DNA of 23,994 nucleotides from Candidatus Methanofilum arcanum (GCA_031285085.1 JAITWW010000044.1:1-23994); one strand, 5' to 3'; positions 1-7,840 are shown, counted from the first letter of the stretch. Translations and numbers: made by a program. The notes: a model not told the origin generated them from the sequence alone.

Positions 1-248
1 AAACTGGTGAGCAGTACGGTGTTGCAATGCGCAATGAAGACACCGAACTTCAAGATATCATAAACGAAGGTCTTGCAGAGCTGATGGCATCTGATAAGTG
101 GACTGAGCTTTTAGAGAAGCACATTATTAAAGAGGAAGCCGCTGAAGACGAAGAAGAAATTGTTGCCGATGAAGAAGTAGTAGAAGAAGAAATCGTTGAT
201 GACGAAGAAGAGGTCATTGATGATGAAGAAGTAGTAGAAGAAGAGTAA
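1..248 (+). CDS. ABC transporter solute-binding protein, C-terminal part (truncated by window start)
   Basis: The reading frame is open from base 3 and ends at TAA 246-248, so only the last 81 residues are visible. The first part (EQYGVAMRNEDTEL, then a helix ending ASDKWTELLEKH) is the usual C-terminal lobe of a polar-amino-acid binding protein of the SBP_bac_3 type. Such proteins are exported and deliver substrate to the membrane permeases. This fits the permease-ATPase-permease genes that follow on the same strand. Family members normally stop soon after this last helix. Here about 38 more residues follow, 25 of them Asp or Glu and none basic. Part of this tail is encoded by a direct repeat. 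The substrate cannot be told. Confidence is good for the family and low for the ligand. Confidence 0.8.
   Translation, partial: TGEQYGVAMRNEDTELQDIINEGLAELMASDKWTELLEKHIIKEEAAEDEEEIVADEEVVEEEIVDDEEEVIDDEEVVEEE
168..244 (+). repeat. 23-bp perfect direct repeat encoding the acidic tail
   Basis: Bases 168-190 and 222-244 are identical over 23 bp and lie 54 bp (18 codons) apart, in the same reading frame. Both encode DEEVVEEE, and the segment between them encodes a similar acidic stretch. This looks like an in-frame tandem duplication of an 18-codon unit at the 3' end of the solute-binding protein gene. Confidence 0.8.
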
Positions 249-309
249 ACAGAAAAAACATCAAAAAAGAAAAAGTAGTTAAAATTCCACAAAAACCCTA
301 TTTTTCTGT
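249..309 (+). terminator. possible attenuator/terminator dyad after the binding-protein gene
   Basis: ACAGAAAAA at 249-257 is the exact inverse of TTTTTCTGT at 301-309. It starts directly after the TAA and is followed by a pyrimidine-rich tract (TATTTCTCTCTCC). Such a site between binding-protein and permease genes would lower downstream expression, a common arrangement in ABC operons. The loop is long (43 nt) and the stem is AT-rich, so the call is weak. Confidence 0.3.
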
Positions 310-430
310 ATTTCTCTCTCCATATCTCTATACATCTGTATATGTGATAGCATAATCATGTCATACACGTTTTTGTGCCAGCACAACTGATTATATACAC
401 CAATTTGTAGAGAAAAGGAGGAACTTTGAA

Positions 431-466
431 GTGAAAAGAAGAAAGATGAGCAGGACATATGTTTGA
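431..466 (+). CDS. possible 11-codon minicistron ahead of the permease gene
   Basis: GTG at 431 has the best Shine-Dalgarno sequence of this gap, AGGAGG at 416-421, nine bases upstream. The frame encodes VKRRKMSRTYV and stops at TGA 464-466, so it runs across the permease ATG at 459. The permease frame has a stop at 447-449 and cannot start earlier. The permease ATG itself has only a weak ribosome site. The minicistron could couple translation to the permease, or a one-base error could hide a longer basic N-terminus on the permease. No homologue is known to me. Confidence 0.35.
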   Translation: MKRRKMSRTYV

Positions 467-1145
467 ATCATTTTCTGCGGTAACCAGCTCTGCGAACTAC
501 CTCTTTGGTGGCATTGGCGTAACACTTGGATTAGTGGCAGTCTCACTTCTCATCGGATTTGTGTGTGGCATGATACTCACCCTTCTGCAGGTCTATGGTC
601 CCTGGGTTGCTCGACGAGTTGTTGATATATATATCTGGTTTTTCCGTGGACTACCAAATATCGTGCTCTTATTTCTCTTTTACTTTGCCCTTTTTCCGAT
701 GATTGGTCTTAAGATATCACCATTTGCAGTTGCAGTAACAGTGCTTGGACTAAGAAGTGCTGCATACCAGTCACAGACCTTTCGCGGCGCAATCCAATCA
801 ATTCATGATGGACAGATGCTTGCGGCACGTTCTCTTGGAATGACAAAAACACAGGCAGTAGCCTATGTCATTCTTCCCCAGGCACTTCGTCTCTCACTTC
901 CAGGATGGTCAAATGAGTACCCTGTGTTATTAACAGACTCAGCGGTTGCATACCTTATCGGTGTTGCAGAGATGCTTACTCGCACAAGCCAGATGATATC
1001 ACGCACCGGAGAGCCAATGATATTGTACCTAAGCTGTGCAGTTGTGTTTATTCTTCTCAACTATGGAGGAATGAGTATAATTCACTATGTCGAGAGAAAG
1101 GTTCGTATCCCAGGAATTGGACATGTCGAAGGGGAGGAAGTATAG
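459..1145 (+). CDS. Polar amino acid-type ABC transporter permease (first of two)
   Basis: This is a 228-residue inner-membrane permease of the HisM/GlnP type. It has several hydrophobic segments, and the cytoplasmic coupling loop near residues 109-147 (DGQMLAARSLGMTKTQAV, then ILPQALR) matches the EAA---G---------I-LP motif that docks on the ATPase. It precedes the ATPase gene by 50 bp and is probably in one operon with it and with the second permease (1955-2620). Two different permeases flanking one ATPase suggest a heterodimeric channel. The start at 459 is forced by an in-frame stop at 447. Family assignment is firm; the substrate is unknown. Confidence 0.88.
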   Translation: MFESFSAVTSSANYLFGGIGVTLGLVAVSLLIGFVCGMILTLLQVYGPWVARRVVDIYIWFFRGLPNIVLLFLFYFALFPMIGLKISPFAVAVTVLGLRSAAYQSQTFRGAIQSIHDGQMLAARSLGMTKTQAVAYVILPQALRLSLPGWSNEYPVLLTDSAVAYLIGVAEMLTRTSQMISRTGEPMILYLSCAVVFILLNYGGMSIIHYVERKVRIPGIGHVEGEEV

Positions 1146-1195
1146 GTGAATCAAATATGGATGAAGACGTACCACCAGGAATGTGAGGTAATAGC

Positions 1196-1951
1196 ATGAG
1201 TTATACAGAGAATGATAATGAATGTGTTCTTCGGGTTGAAAATCTCTGTAAGTCCTATAAAGATCTGCAGGTCTTAAAATCTATCTCATTTGATGTACAC
1301 AAGGGTGAGACGAAGGTATTTATTGGATCATCAGGAACTGGAAAAAGTACGCTGCTTCGATGTATTAATCAGCTCACGATTCCTGATTCTGGATCTGTAT
1401 ACCTCAATGGAGAGGAGATCACACATGCAGGTTCAAAAATAAACTATTATCGTCAGAAAATGGGAATGGTGTTTCAAAATTTCAATCTCTTTGATCATCT
1501 CACAGCAGTTCGCAATGTCGAGCTTGCACTCCTGAAAGTGCTGAAAATGAATGCACAAGAAGCACGAAAAAAAGCAATGTTTGAGCTGGAACGCGTTGGG
1601 ATGGCAGATCGTGCAGATTTTTATCCAGCACAGCTCTCTGGGGGGCAGGCACAGCGTGCTTGCATTGCACGAGCTCTTGCGATGGATCCTGATGTAATGC
1701 TTTTTGATGAGCCAACATCTGCTCTCGATCCAGAGCTCAAGCGTGAAGTGATGGAAGTTATGCGAAAACTTGCCACAGATGGAATGACAATGCTCATTGT
1801 AACACATGAGATGCACTTTGCAACATCATTTGCGTCTGAACTCTTGTTGATGGAAAATGGAGAAATTACCGAACGAGGTAAACCAGCAGATATCCCAACA
1901 AGTCCTTCCTTTGAACGCACCCGCGCCTTTATAGGATCATATGAAGAGTAA
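1196..1951 (+). CDS. Polar amino acid-type ABC transporter ATP-binding protein
   Basis: This 251-residue ATPase would power the importer. Walker A is GSSGTGKS at residues 44-51, the Q-loop lies in MVFQNFNLF, the signature LSGGQ begins at residue 147, Walker B ends in FDEPTSALDP with Asp171-Glu172, and the H-loop is in VTHEM. Length and motif order are those of the GlnQ/HisP family. ATG 1196 has a good ribosome site (GAGGT at 1185-1189), and an in-frame stop at 1184-1186 rules out an earlier start. A 17-codon GTG frame (1146-1199) with its own GGGGAGGA at 1131-1138 ends on this ATG as ATGA, a second possible coupling peptide. The second permease starts 3 bp after this gene. Confidence 0.92.
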   Translation: MSYTENDNECVLRVENLCKSYKDLQVLKSISFDVHKGETKVFIGSSGTGKSTLLRCINQLTIPDSGSVYLNGEEITHAGSKINYYRQKMGMVFQNFNLFDHLTAVRNVELALLKVLKMNAQEARKKAMFELERVGMADRADFYPAQLSGGQAQRACIARALAMDPDVMLFDEPTSALDPELKREVMEVMRKLATDGMTMLIVTHEMHFATSFASELLLMENGEITERGKPADIPTSPSFERTRAFIGSYEE

Positions 1952-1954
1952 GCA

Positions 1955-2620
1955 ATGGCTGCTGATATCACATTTTGGGTAGATGTACTGTTTCCAGCCC
2001 TTTGGAGGGGATTTACAGTTACATTGAAGCTGATTGCTTTTACCGCTCCATTTGGATTCTTGCTTGGGTTGCTTATTGCAGTAGCACGGGTATATGGATC
2101 AAGACCAATACGTATCCTTGCAAAGCTGTATGTCATATTTTTTAGAGGATGTCCTCTGTTACTTCTCCTGTTTATTCTCTACTTTGGACTGCCATCAGTT
2201 GGAATCGTGCTTGGATCGTTTTATTCTGCCTTGTATGGATTTATTTTGTGTAACTCTGCATATAACTCTGAGTACCTTCGAGGTGCATTACAGTCAATAA
2301 AAGGAGGACAGATGACGGCTGCAAAAGCACTTGGCATGACAAAGGCACAGGCTGTACTGTATGTCGTAATTCCACAGGCTCTTCGAAAAGCACTTCCAGG
2401 AGTCTCAAACGAATTTATCTATCTTATTAAATACTCGTCACTAGCATATGTGGTTGCATTGATCGAGCTGACTGGTGCTGCAAAGATCGTTGCAAGTAAG
2501 TATTTCTTATACTTTGAAGCCTTTGCAGCGGTTGGCGTTTTTTATTTGGTGCTTGTTACCATCGCAACATTTGTGATAAATGCACTTGAGAAAAAATACG
2601 CAATTCCAGGTGCACAGTAA
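1955..2620 (+). CDS. Polar amino acid-type ABC transporter permease (second)
   Basis: A 221-residue membrane permease related to the one at 459-1145. The coupling loop repeats the pattern GALQSIKGGQMTAAKALG followed by VIPQALRKALPG. It begins three bases after the ATPase stop, so translation is almost certainly coupled. It is the last gene of the transporter operon; the next gene, nikR, faces it. Together the visible genes make a complete importer (binding protein, two permeases, ATPase). In this family such transporters carry amino acids such as histidine, arginine, glutamine or cystine. Nothing in the sequence selects one. Confidence 0.88.
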   Translation: MAADITFWVDVLFPALWRGFTVTLKLIAFTAPFGFLLGLLIAVARVYGSRPIRILAKLYVIFFRGCPLLLLLFILYFGLPSVGIVLGSFYSALYGFILCNSAYNSEYLRGALQSIKGGQMTAAKALGMTKAQAVLYVVIPQALRKALPGVSNEFIYLIKYSSLAYVVALIELTGAAKIVASKYFLYFEAFAAVGVFYLVLVTIATFVINALEKKYAIPGAQ

Positions 2621-2638
2621 GGGTGAGGTACAGTAAGG

Positions 2639-2683
2639 ATCGGGTAGGAGGCTATTCAACTAATGGGTAACCTCCTACCCGAT
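2639..2683. terminator. 13-bp perfect inverted repeat between convergent genes
   Basis: ATCGGGTAGGAGG at 2639-2651 is the exact inverse of CCTCCTACCCGAT at 2671-2683, with a 19-nt loop. It sits between the 3' ends of the permease (+) and nikR (-), where it could end transcripts from both sides. There is no T-run directly after it on either strand, so it could instead be a 3' end stabilising hairpin or a protein-binding dyad. Confidence 0.5.
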
Positions 2684-2714
2684 GAGGTGCGTTCTCGCCG
2701 TGCTTGGTGAGGAG

Positions 2715-3173
2715 TTATCCTTCTAGTGGAATTGTTGTGAGCTTTACTGATTCCACTCCTTTTAATGACATCAACCGTTCTGAGACCTTTTTTATATCTT
2801 TTGCATCACCTCTAATCAGCAATACTTCTACGCATCGCGAATGTGTTACATGCGAGTGCAAAGAGGCCTGGATCATGTCAGAGTACTGATGTTCAACCTC
2901 AGTTATTGATTCAAGAAGGTTTCGCTGATGATGATCATACACTAATGTAATAACCCCTTGGCGCTCTCCAGTGATCTCTACCATCCATTTATGGTACCGA
3001 ATATATGTTCGGATAGCATCACGAATGCCTTCTGAACGAGATGAATATCCACGATCGTAAAGAATTGCATCGAAACTATCAAGCAGATGAGATGGAAGTG
3101 ATACCCCGATTCTGGATAAATCTTGTTCTTTTTGTTCTTTTTCGTCAGAGATCTCAACTTCATCAAATGGCAT
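2715..3173 (-). CDS. nikR: NikR, nickel-responsive transcriptional regulator
   Basis: This 152-residue protein has a ribbon-helix-helix DNA-binding part (about residues 19-62, RIGVSLPSHLLDSF then RSEGIRDAIRTYI) and an ACT-like nickel-binding domain. The nickel ligands of E. coli NikR (His76, His87, His89, Cys95) align with His95, His106, His108 and Cys114 here at a constant offset of 19, so the high-affinity site is intact. An extra acidic segment of about 18 residues precedes the DNA-binding part. NikR represses nickel uptake genes when nickel is plentiful; methanogens need nickel for coenzyme F430 and hydrogenases. No nickel transporter is visible here; the neighbour is an amino-acid-type importer on the opposite strand. 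A TATA-like box about 26 bp upstream suggests a leaderless mRNA. Confidence 0.95.
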   Translation of the reverse strand: MPFDEVEISDEKEQKEQDLSRIGVSLPSHLLDSFDAILYDRGYSSRSEGIRDAIRTYIRYHKWMVEITGERQGVITLVYDHHQRNLLESITEVEHQYSDMIQASLHSHVTHSRCVEVLLIRGDAKDIKKVSERLMSLKGVESVKLTTIPLEG

Positions 3174-3192
3174 AATAATGAATTGCCTTTGA

Positions 3193-3206
3193 GTGATAAA
3201 TATTTT
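3193..3206 (-). promoter_or_regulatory. Probable nikR promoter (TATA box)
   Basis: On the minus strand the sequence AAAAATATTTATCAC (3207-3193) resembles the methanogen TATA element. Its centre lies about 26 bp from the nikR ATG at 3173, which predicts transcription starting at or next to the start codon. Confidence 0.5.
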
Positions 3207-3339
3207 TCTTATTCTTTACTACAAAATACCTCACTCTTTCATACGACTGACGATTGTTATGAGAGTTAAGGACACAAAGGTTGTCCTGCTTGACACACAA
3301 CAATATAGCATTATCTCATGCAATGATCTATCCATATAA

Positions 3340-3957
3340 ATGAATGAAAAAAATCTCTCTATTGGAAATCTTGAAAATATACGTAAAAAAGAAGAACTTC
3401 GAGACAAACTTCGAAATATCAGGATGCAGATCTCACCTGATGACCATGCTGCTTGGAGTCGTCGTGCATGCATCCATCTTGATGCATTTATCAATGAGTG
3501 GATCTCTGGTCCTCCTATTAGTGTTCTTGTGTACTGTTCAAAACCTCCTGAACTTGACACGAGTCTGCTGATAGAGACTCTTCTTACAAAACAGATCCCA
3601 ACACTTGTTCCTATCATCCAACAAGAAGATATTAGTCTTCGCCTCTCGCATATAACGAAAGCATCATCTCTTATATGTAGTACATTTCAAGTACCTGAAC
3701 CAATTGGCTGTGAGATCCCTGCGCGACCTGAGGATGTTTCCATCTGCATTGTTCCAATTCTTGGGTTTTGCATGGATGGAGCTCGCATTGGCTATGGAAT
3801 GGGATATTTTGATCGTTTTTTTCAGAAAAACCCACACATCTACAAGATTGGTGCTGCATTCTCCTGTCAGAGATGTGATGAGATTCCGGTTACAGATGAT
3901 GATATCAGAATGGATCTCATTATTACTGAGCACGGCATTGTGTACAAACATCCATAG
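3340..3957 (+). CDS. 5-formyltetrahydrofolate cyclo-ligase family protein
   Basis: A 205-residue protein of the 5-FCL/MTHFS family, which closes 5-formyl-tetrahydrofolate (or a tetrahydropterin analogue) to the methenyl form using ATP. The N-terminal basic stretch KKEELRDKLRNIR and the strongly conserved loop GARIGYGMGYFDRF (about residues 147-160) are the family hallmarks. In methanogens the natural substrate is uncertain because they use tetrahydromethanopterin, so the function is by family only. There is no clear ribosome site; a weak TATA-like CAATATAGC near 3303 could give a very short leader. The VAT gene follows 41 bp downstream and may be cotranscribed. Confidence 0.85.
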   Translation: MNEKNLSIGNLENIRKKEELRDKLRNIRMQISPDDHAAWSRRACIHLDAFINEWISGPPISVLVYCSKPPELDTSLLIETLLTKQIPTLVPIIQQEDISLRLSHITKASSLICSTFQVPEPIGCEIPARPEDVSICIVPILGFCMDGARIGYGMGYFDRFFQKNPHIYKIGAAFSCQRCDEIPVTDDDIRMDLIITEHGIVYKHP

Positions 3958-3998
3958 ATTCGAAGCTACTAGACTCATAACAATTTCTCAGGATAACT

Positions 3999-6446
3999 AT
4001 GAAAAATGGACAAAGCGGAGGAAGTAACAGACCTTCAATTAAACTCGAAGTCCTACGTGCTTCTGAAGAAGATGCAGGCAAAGGAATTGCCCGTCTGCAT
4101 AATGCAGCCATGCAAGCACTTGGGCTTGTTAATGGAGATTATATAGAAATAATCGGAGCGAAACGCACCGTTGCTATTGTGTGGGTCAGTCAAAATGCTA
4201 CATTTCCACGAAGAGGTCTTGCTATTGATGGAGAGATTCGAAGCAATGCTGGATGTGGAATCGATGATCAAGCCATAGTTCGAAAGGCTTATGCTGTTGA
4301 GCTCTCATCTATCAAGTTGCGTCCTATTACTGCTGGAACACTGAATAATCCTGAGGTTATTTTAGCACGTAAATTACGAGGAAGACCTATTCGTCGTGAA
4401 CAGGTTATTCGGGTTGATCTGATTGGAAACTCTGTTTCCTTTGTTGTTGTAGAAACAGAACCTGATGCGATTGGGTTTGTCACGTTTTCAACTGAGGTCC
4501 GTGTCGAAGAGATTGCACAGCCAGAACCTTCTCAGATTGGAGAGGAGCAGATCATTCATTATGAAGATATTGGTGGGTTATCACGTGAAATTGGATTAAT
4601 TCGTGAGATGGTTGAGCTTCCACTTCGATACCCTCAGCTTTTTGCTCGCCTTGGAATTGATCCCCCAAAAGGAGTTTTATTATATGGTCCTCCTGGAACA
4701 GGTAAAACCCTTCTTGCAAAAGCAGTTGCACATGAGGTTGATGCTCATTTTATCACTCTTTCCGGCCCAGAAGTTATGAGCAGATATTATGGCGATTCCG
4801 AAAAGCGTATTCGTGAGATATTTGAAGAAGCCAGACAACGAGCTCCAGCCATTATCTTCATCGATGAGATTGATTCCATTGCGCCGAAACGAAAAGATAC
4901 ATTTGGAGAGGTTGAACGGCGTGTTACCGCTCAAATCCTCACCATGATGGATGGACTTTGTGGGAGAGGACAGGTCATTGTTATTGCTGCAACAAATCTT
5001 CCCGATGCAATTGATCCTGCACTTCGCAGAGGAGGACGATTTGATCGAGAGATAGAGATTGGTATTCCAGACCGATCAGGCCGTCTTGAGATCTATCATG
5101 TTCATACCAGAACGATGCCCCTTGCAGATGATGTAAATCTCATTGATTATGCAGAGAGCAGTTATGGATTTGTTGGAGCGGATATTGCCCTGCACTGCAA
5201 AGAAGCTGCAATGCATGCATCTCGTTCTATTATGGAGCAACTAAAACGTGGAGAGGAGATAGATGATACATTAATTGATCAGATCGTTATCTCTGATGCC
5301 AATTTTCGAGGAGCTCGAACCATTGTACATCCCTCTGGCATGCGTGAACTCTATGTTGAGATTCCAGAAGTCTCATGGGACTGTGTTGCGGGGCTTGAGA
5401 GAGTAAAATATGAGATTGAAAAGATTATAGAGTGGCCTATCAAACGAGCCGATATCTTTTTAGAGATGCATATTCGCTCTCCAAAAGGCATCTTGTTATT
5501 TGGCCCTCCAGGAACTGGAAAAACACTTCTTGCACGTGCAATCGCTGCAAAAACACATCGCAACTTTATCTCTGTAAAAGGCCCTGAACTTCTTTCAAAG
5601 CTTGTTGGTGATTCTGAAAAACAGGTTCGAGAGGCGTTTCGAAAGGCTCGTCAGTCTGCGCCATCTATCATTTTTTTTGATGAGATAGACTCACTTGTAG
5701 CAGAGCGTGGTCATGGAATGAACTCAAAGGTAAATGAAAGTGTTCTTTCCCAAATTTTGACTGAGATCGACGGCCTTGAGGAACTCAAAGATGTTATTAT
5801 TATTGCTGCGACAAACCGCCCAGATATGCTTGATCCTGCACTTCTACGTGCAGGCCGTCTCGAACGTCATCTGTATATTCCTCCTCCGAATGCTGATGAA
5901 AGATATGAGATCTTAAAAGTGTATACACAAAGCACACTGCATCTTTTTGCAGAGGATATTGATCTCAGAGAGGTTGCTGCATCAATGCATTTTTTTGTAG
6001 GAGCTGATATCGAAGCATTTGTTCAACAAGTTAAAATTGCAGCACTTGACACGCTTGAAGCGGAAGAAGATACTGATAATCCATTTCCCCTGATCCAGAT
6101 TACCAGCGATCACATAAACTCTGTTCTGTTAAATATGAGAGGAACGCTTGAAAACCAGATGCTTGAGAAGTATGAACAAGGAAGCTGGAAACTTCTGTAT
6201 TCGACAGCGGATCAAGATACCCTTTATTACGCTGCAAAACTTATCCGAACACTTGATGAGTATGTGATGAGGTCTGGGAATATATATGGAGAGCAAACGG
6301 TGCAGCTTCGTGCTCTCTGTGAGCGGTTACGTGAAGAAGTTTTCTGGCGTGAAAAGGATTTTGGCATTCTTTTAGATCTTATTGCAAAAACAGAAGATCT
6401 CCTTAGAAAAATTGATAAGAAAAAAGGAACTCTCACCGTGAAATGA
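3999..6446 (+). CDS. CDC48/VAT-family AAA+ ATPase (two-ring unfoldase)
   Basis: This 815-residue protein is the archaeal Cdc48/p97 homologue, a hexameric unfoldase that threads proteins through its pore. The N-domain covers roughly residues 14-190. The D1 ring has Walker A GPPGTGKT at about 230-237, Walker B IIFIDEID with acidic pair near 289-290, and an arginine-finger region RRGGRFDRE. The D2 ring has Walker A at about 502-509, Walker B IIFFDEID with pair near 561-562, and the variant GRLERHLYIPPP in place of the usual GRFDR. Both ATPase sites look intact. About 87 residues after position 728 go beyond the usual ~745-residue family length. They are predicted helical, and the protein ends LTVK without the HbYX proteasome-docking motif. 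ATG 3999 lacks a strong ribosome site. Confidence 0.95.
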   Translation: MKNGQSGGSNRPSIKLEVLRASEEDAGKGIARLHNAAMQALGLVNGDYIEIIGAKRTVAIVWVSQNATFPRRGLAIDGEIRSNAGCGIDDQAIVRKAYAVELSSIKLRPITAGTLNNPEVILARKLRGRPIRREQVIRVDLIGNSVSFVVVETEPDAIGFVTFSTEVRVEEIAQPEPSQIGEEQIIHYEDIGGLSREIGLIREMVELPLRYPQLFARLGIDPPKGVLLYGPPGTGKTLLAKAVAHEVDAHFITLSGPEVMSRYYGDSEKRIREIFEEARQRAPAIIFIDEIDSIAPKRKDTFGEVERRVTAQILTMMDGLCGRGQVIVIAATNLPDAIDPALRRGGRFDREIEIGIPDRSGRLEIYHVHTRTMPLADDVNLIDYAESSYGFVGADIALHCKEAAMHASRSIMEQLKRGEEIDDTLIDQIVISDANFRGARTIVHPSGMRELYVEIPEVSWDCVAGLERVKYEIEKIIEWPIKRADIFLEMHIRSPKGILLFGPPGTGKTLLARAIAAKTHRNFISVKGPELLSKLVGDSEKQVREAFRKARQSAPSIIFFDEIDSLVAERGHGMNSKVNESVLSQILTEIDGLEELKDVIIIAATNRPDMLDPALLRAGRLERHLYIPPPNADERYEILKVYTQSTLHLFAEDIDLREVAASMHFFVGADIEAFVQQVKIAALDTLEAEEDTDNPFPLIQITSDHINSVLLNMRGTLENQMLEKYEQGSWKLLYSTADQDTLYYAAKLIRTLDEYVMRSGNIYGEQTVQLRALCERLREEVFWREKDFGILLDLIAKTEDLLRKIDKKKGTLTVK

Positions 6447-6502
6447 GGAGAACATATTTCATTTTATTCAACTCTATGTATTGTATTCTCCTCTCCTTTC
6501 AC
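6438..6502. terminator. Bidirectional terminator-like dyad between VAT and thiC
   Basis: GTGAAA-T-GAGGAGAA (6438-6452) pairs with TTCTCCTC-TCC-TTTCAC (6486-6502), giving two stacked inverted repeats of 8 and 6 bp. The sequence after it on the plus strand is GCTTTTTAATCTCTTTTC. On the minus strand the A-run at about 6420-6425 reads as a T-run. It therefore has terminator character in both directions, as expected between convergent genes. The left arm includes the VAT stop codon. Confidence 0.5.
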
Positions 6503-6507
6503 GCTTT

Positions 6508-7788
6508 TTAATCTCTTTTCTTGATATAGTCATGTACGATTTTTAATGCACAGTAATCTCCACACATTGTACATGCATCTCTGTCTGCTGGCATACGCTC
6601 GCTTCGAATCTTTCTTGCACGTTCTGGATCCATTGCAAGTGCAAACTGTGTGTCCCAATCGAGGTCACGACGTGCATGTCCCATCTCTTTATCTCGCTCT
6701 GTTTTGCCAAGTTTTATCATATCTCCGATATGTGCTGCAATCCTGCTGCTCATGACACCTTCATAGACATCTTCTACGGTTGGTAATGCCAGGTGCTCAG
6801 CTGGCGTTACATAACAGATAAAATCAGCGCCATGCATTGATGATATTGCAGCCCCAATAGCTGCAACCCGGTCATCATATCCTGGTGCAATATCTGTGAC
6901 GATCGGCCCGAGCATGTAAAATGGTTTATTTCCTGACAGACTTTTCATTAACTTCACATTTGTTTCGATCTGATCAAGAGGTACATGCCCTGGGCCTTCT
7001 ACAATGACCTGAATACCTTGTTCATGGGCTTTGTCTCCAAGTTCTGCGTTAATAATGAGTTCTTGCACCTGTGCTCTATCTGTTGCATCGTGTACTGCAC
7101 CAGCTCTCATGCCATTTCCTGTTGAGAGTGTTACTTCATGCTCTTTTAATATCTCACAAAGGTAATCAAACTCACTGTAAAGAGGATTTTCTTTTTTATT
7201 GTGCAGCATCCATGCAACTAAAAAAGCACCTCCTCGGGAGCATAACCCACCATGTCTTCCCTGGTTTTGCAAGCGCTTCACGGTTTCGGTATTAATACCT
7301 GTGTGAATTGCCATGAAATTCGTACCAAGCTTTGCCTGTTCTTCTGTGATACGAAAGAGGTCATCTTCTTTGAGATGGATAACAGCTCCATCCTTGCGTG
7401 CAGCTTCAATGAATGCTTGATATAATGGAACGCTCCCTACTGAAAGAGGGGTTGCTTCAACTACCCGACGTCTGATATCGTAAAAATCTCCTCCTGTTGA
7501 GAGTTCCATGAGGGTATCAGCTCCAGCACGAGCTCCTTCTTTTGCTTTTTTAACCTCCATCTCAACATCAACAATATCACTTGAGGTGCCAATCGAGCAG
7601 TTTACTTTTGTGCGCAGTCCTTGTCCAATACCGCAGAGTTTCACGTCACGATATGGGGATATTGGAATAACAATGCGGCCTTGTGCCATACCCCTGCGGA
7701 TAAAATCTTCTGTGACTCCTTCTGCTTTTGCAACTGCTTTCATCTCGTCAGTTATGATTCCTTTTTTTGCATCCTCAAGTATTGTCAT
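6508..7788 (-). CDS. thiC: Phosphomethylpyrimidine synthase ThiC
   Basis: ThiC is a radical SAM enzyme that rearranges 5-aminoimidazole ribotide into the hydroxymethylpyrimidine phosphate half of thiamine. The 426-residue protein carries the C-terminal iron-sulfur motif CTMCGDYC (Cys406, Cys409, Cys413; C-x2-C-x3-C, one residue shorter than the C-x2-C-x4-C of E. coli). The core blocks EGPGHVPLDQIETN, YMLGPIVTDIAPGYD and CYVTPAEHLALP are present. The length matches the shorter archaeal/clostridial type without the N-terminal extension. It is monocistronic as far as can be seen: the neighbour at the 5' end is divergent and at the 3' end convergent. I saw no TPP riboswitch in its 180-bp upstream gap. 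Confidence 0.97.
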   Translation of the reverse strand: MTILEDAKKGIITDEMKAVAKAEGVTEDFIRRGMAQGRIVIPISPYRDVKLCGIGQGLRTKVNCSIGTSSDIVDVEMEVKKAKEGARAGADTLMELSTGGDFYDIRRRVVEATPLSVGSVPLYQAFIEAARKDGAVIHLKEDDLFRITEEQAKLGTNFMAIHTGINTETVKRLQNQGRHGGLCSRGGAFLVAWMLHNKKENPLYSEFDYLCEILKEHEVTLSTGNGMRAGAVHDATDRAQVQELIINAELGDKAHEQGIQVIVEGPGHVPLDQIETNVKLMKSLSGNKPFYMLGPIVTDIAPGYDDRVAAIGAAISSMHGADFICYVTPAEHLALPTVEDVYEGVMSSRIAAHIGDMIKLGKTERDKEMGHARRDLDWDTQFALAMDPERARKIRSERMPADRDACTMCGDYCALKIVHDYIKKRD

Positions 7789-7831
7789 AGCTCATTATTC
7801 CACAACAAAGAAGATAAATGATTCTTCTCTA

Positions 7832-7840
7832 GGATAAACA
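7832..7840 (-). promoter_or_regulatory. Probable thiC promoter (TATA box)
   Basis: The minus strand reads TGTTTATCC here, preceded by an AT-rich element (GAATAATA). Transcription would start near 7811, giving a leader of roughly 20-25 nt before the thiC ATG at 7788. Confidence 0.4.

Noticed and set aside
50..292. Ser/Thr-rich open frame on the minus strand
   Set aside because: It is the antisense reading of the acidic tail of the binding protein; low complexity keeps it open.
1621..2136. 171-residue open frame on the minus strand
   Set aside because: It lies opposite the ATPase and permease genes, which have complete family motifs; composition looks like a shadow frame.
3239..3262. TCATA-N14-TATGA dyad in the nikR/cyclo-ligase gap as a NikR operator
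   Set aside because: The half-sites are in the opposite orientation to the E. coli NikR site (GTATGA-N16-TCATAC) and the spacing differs. I know no archaeal consensus that it matches well enough.
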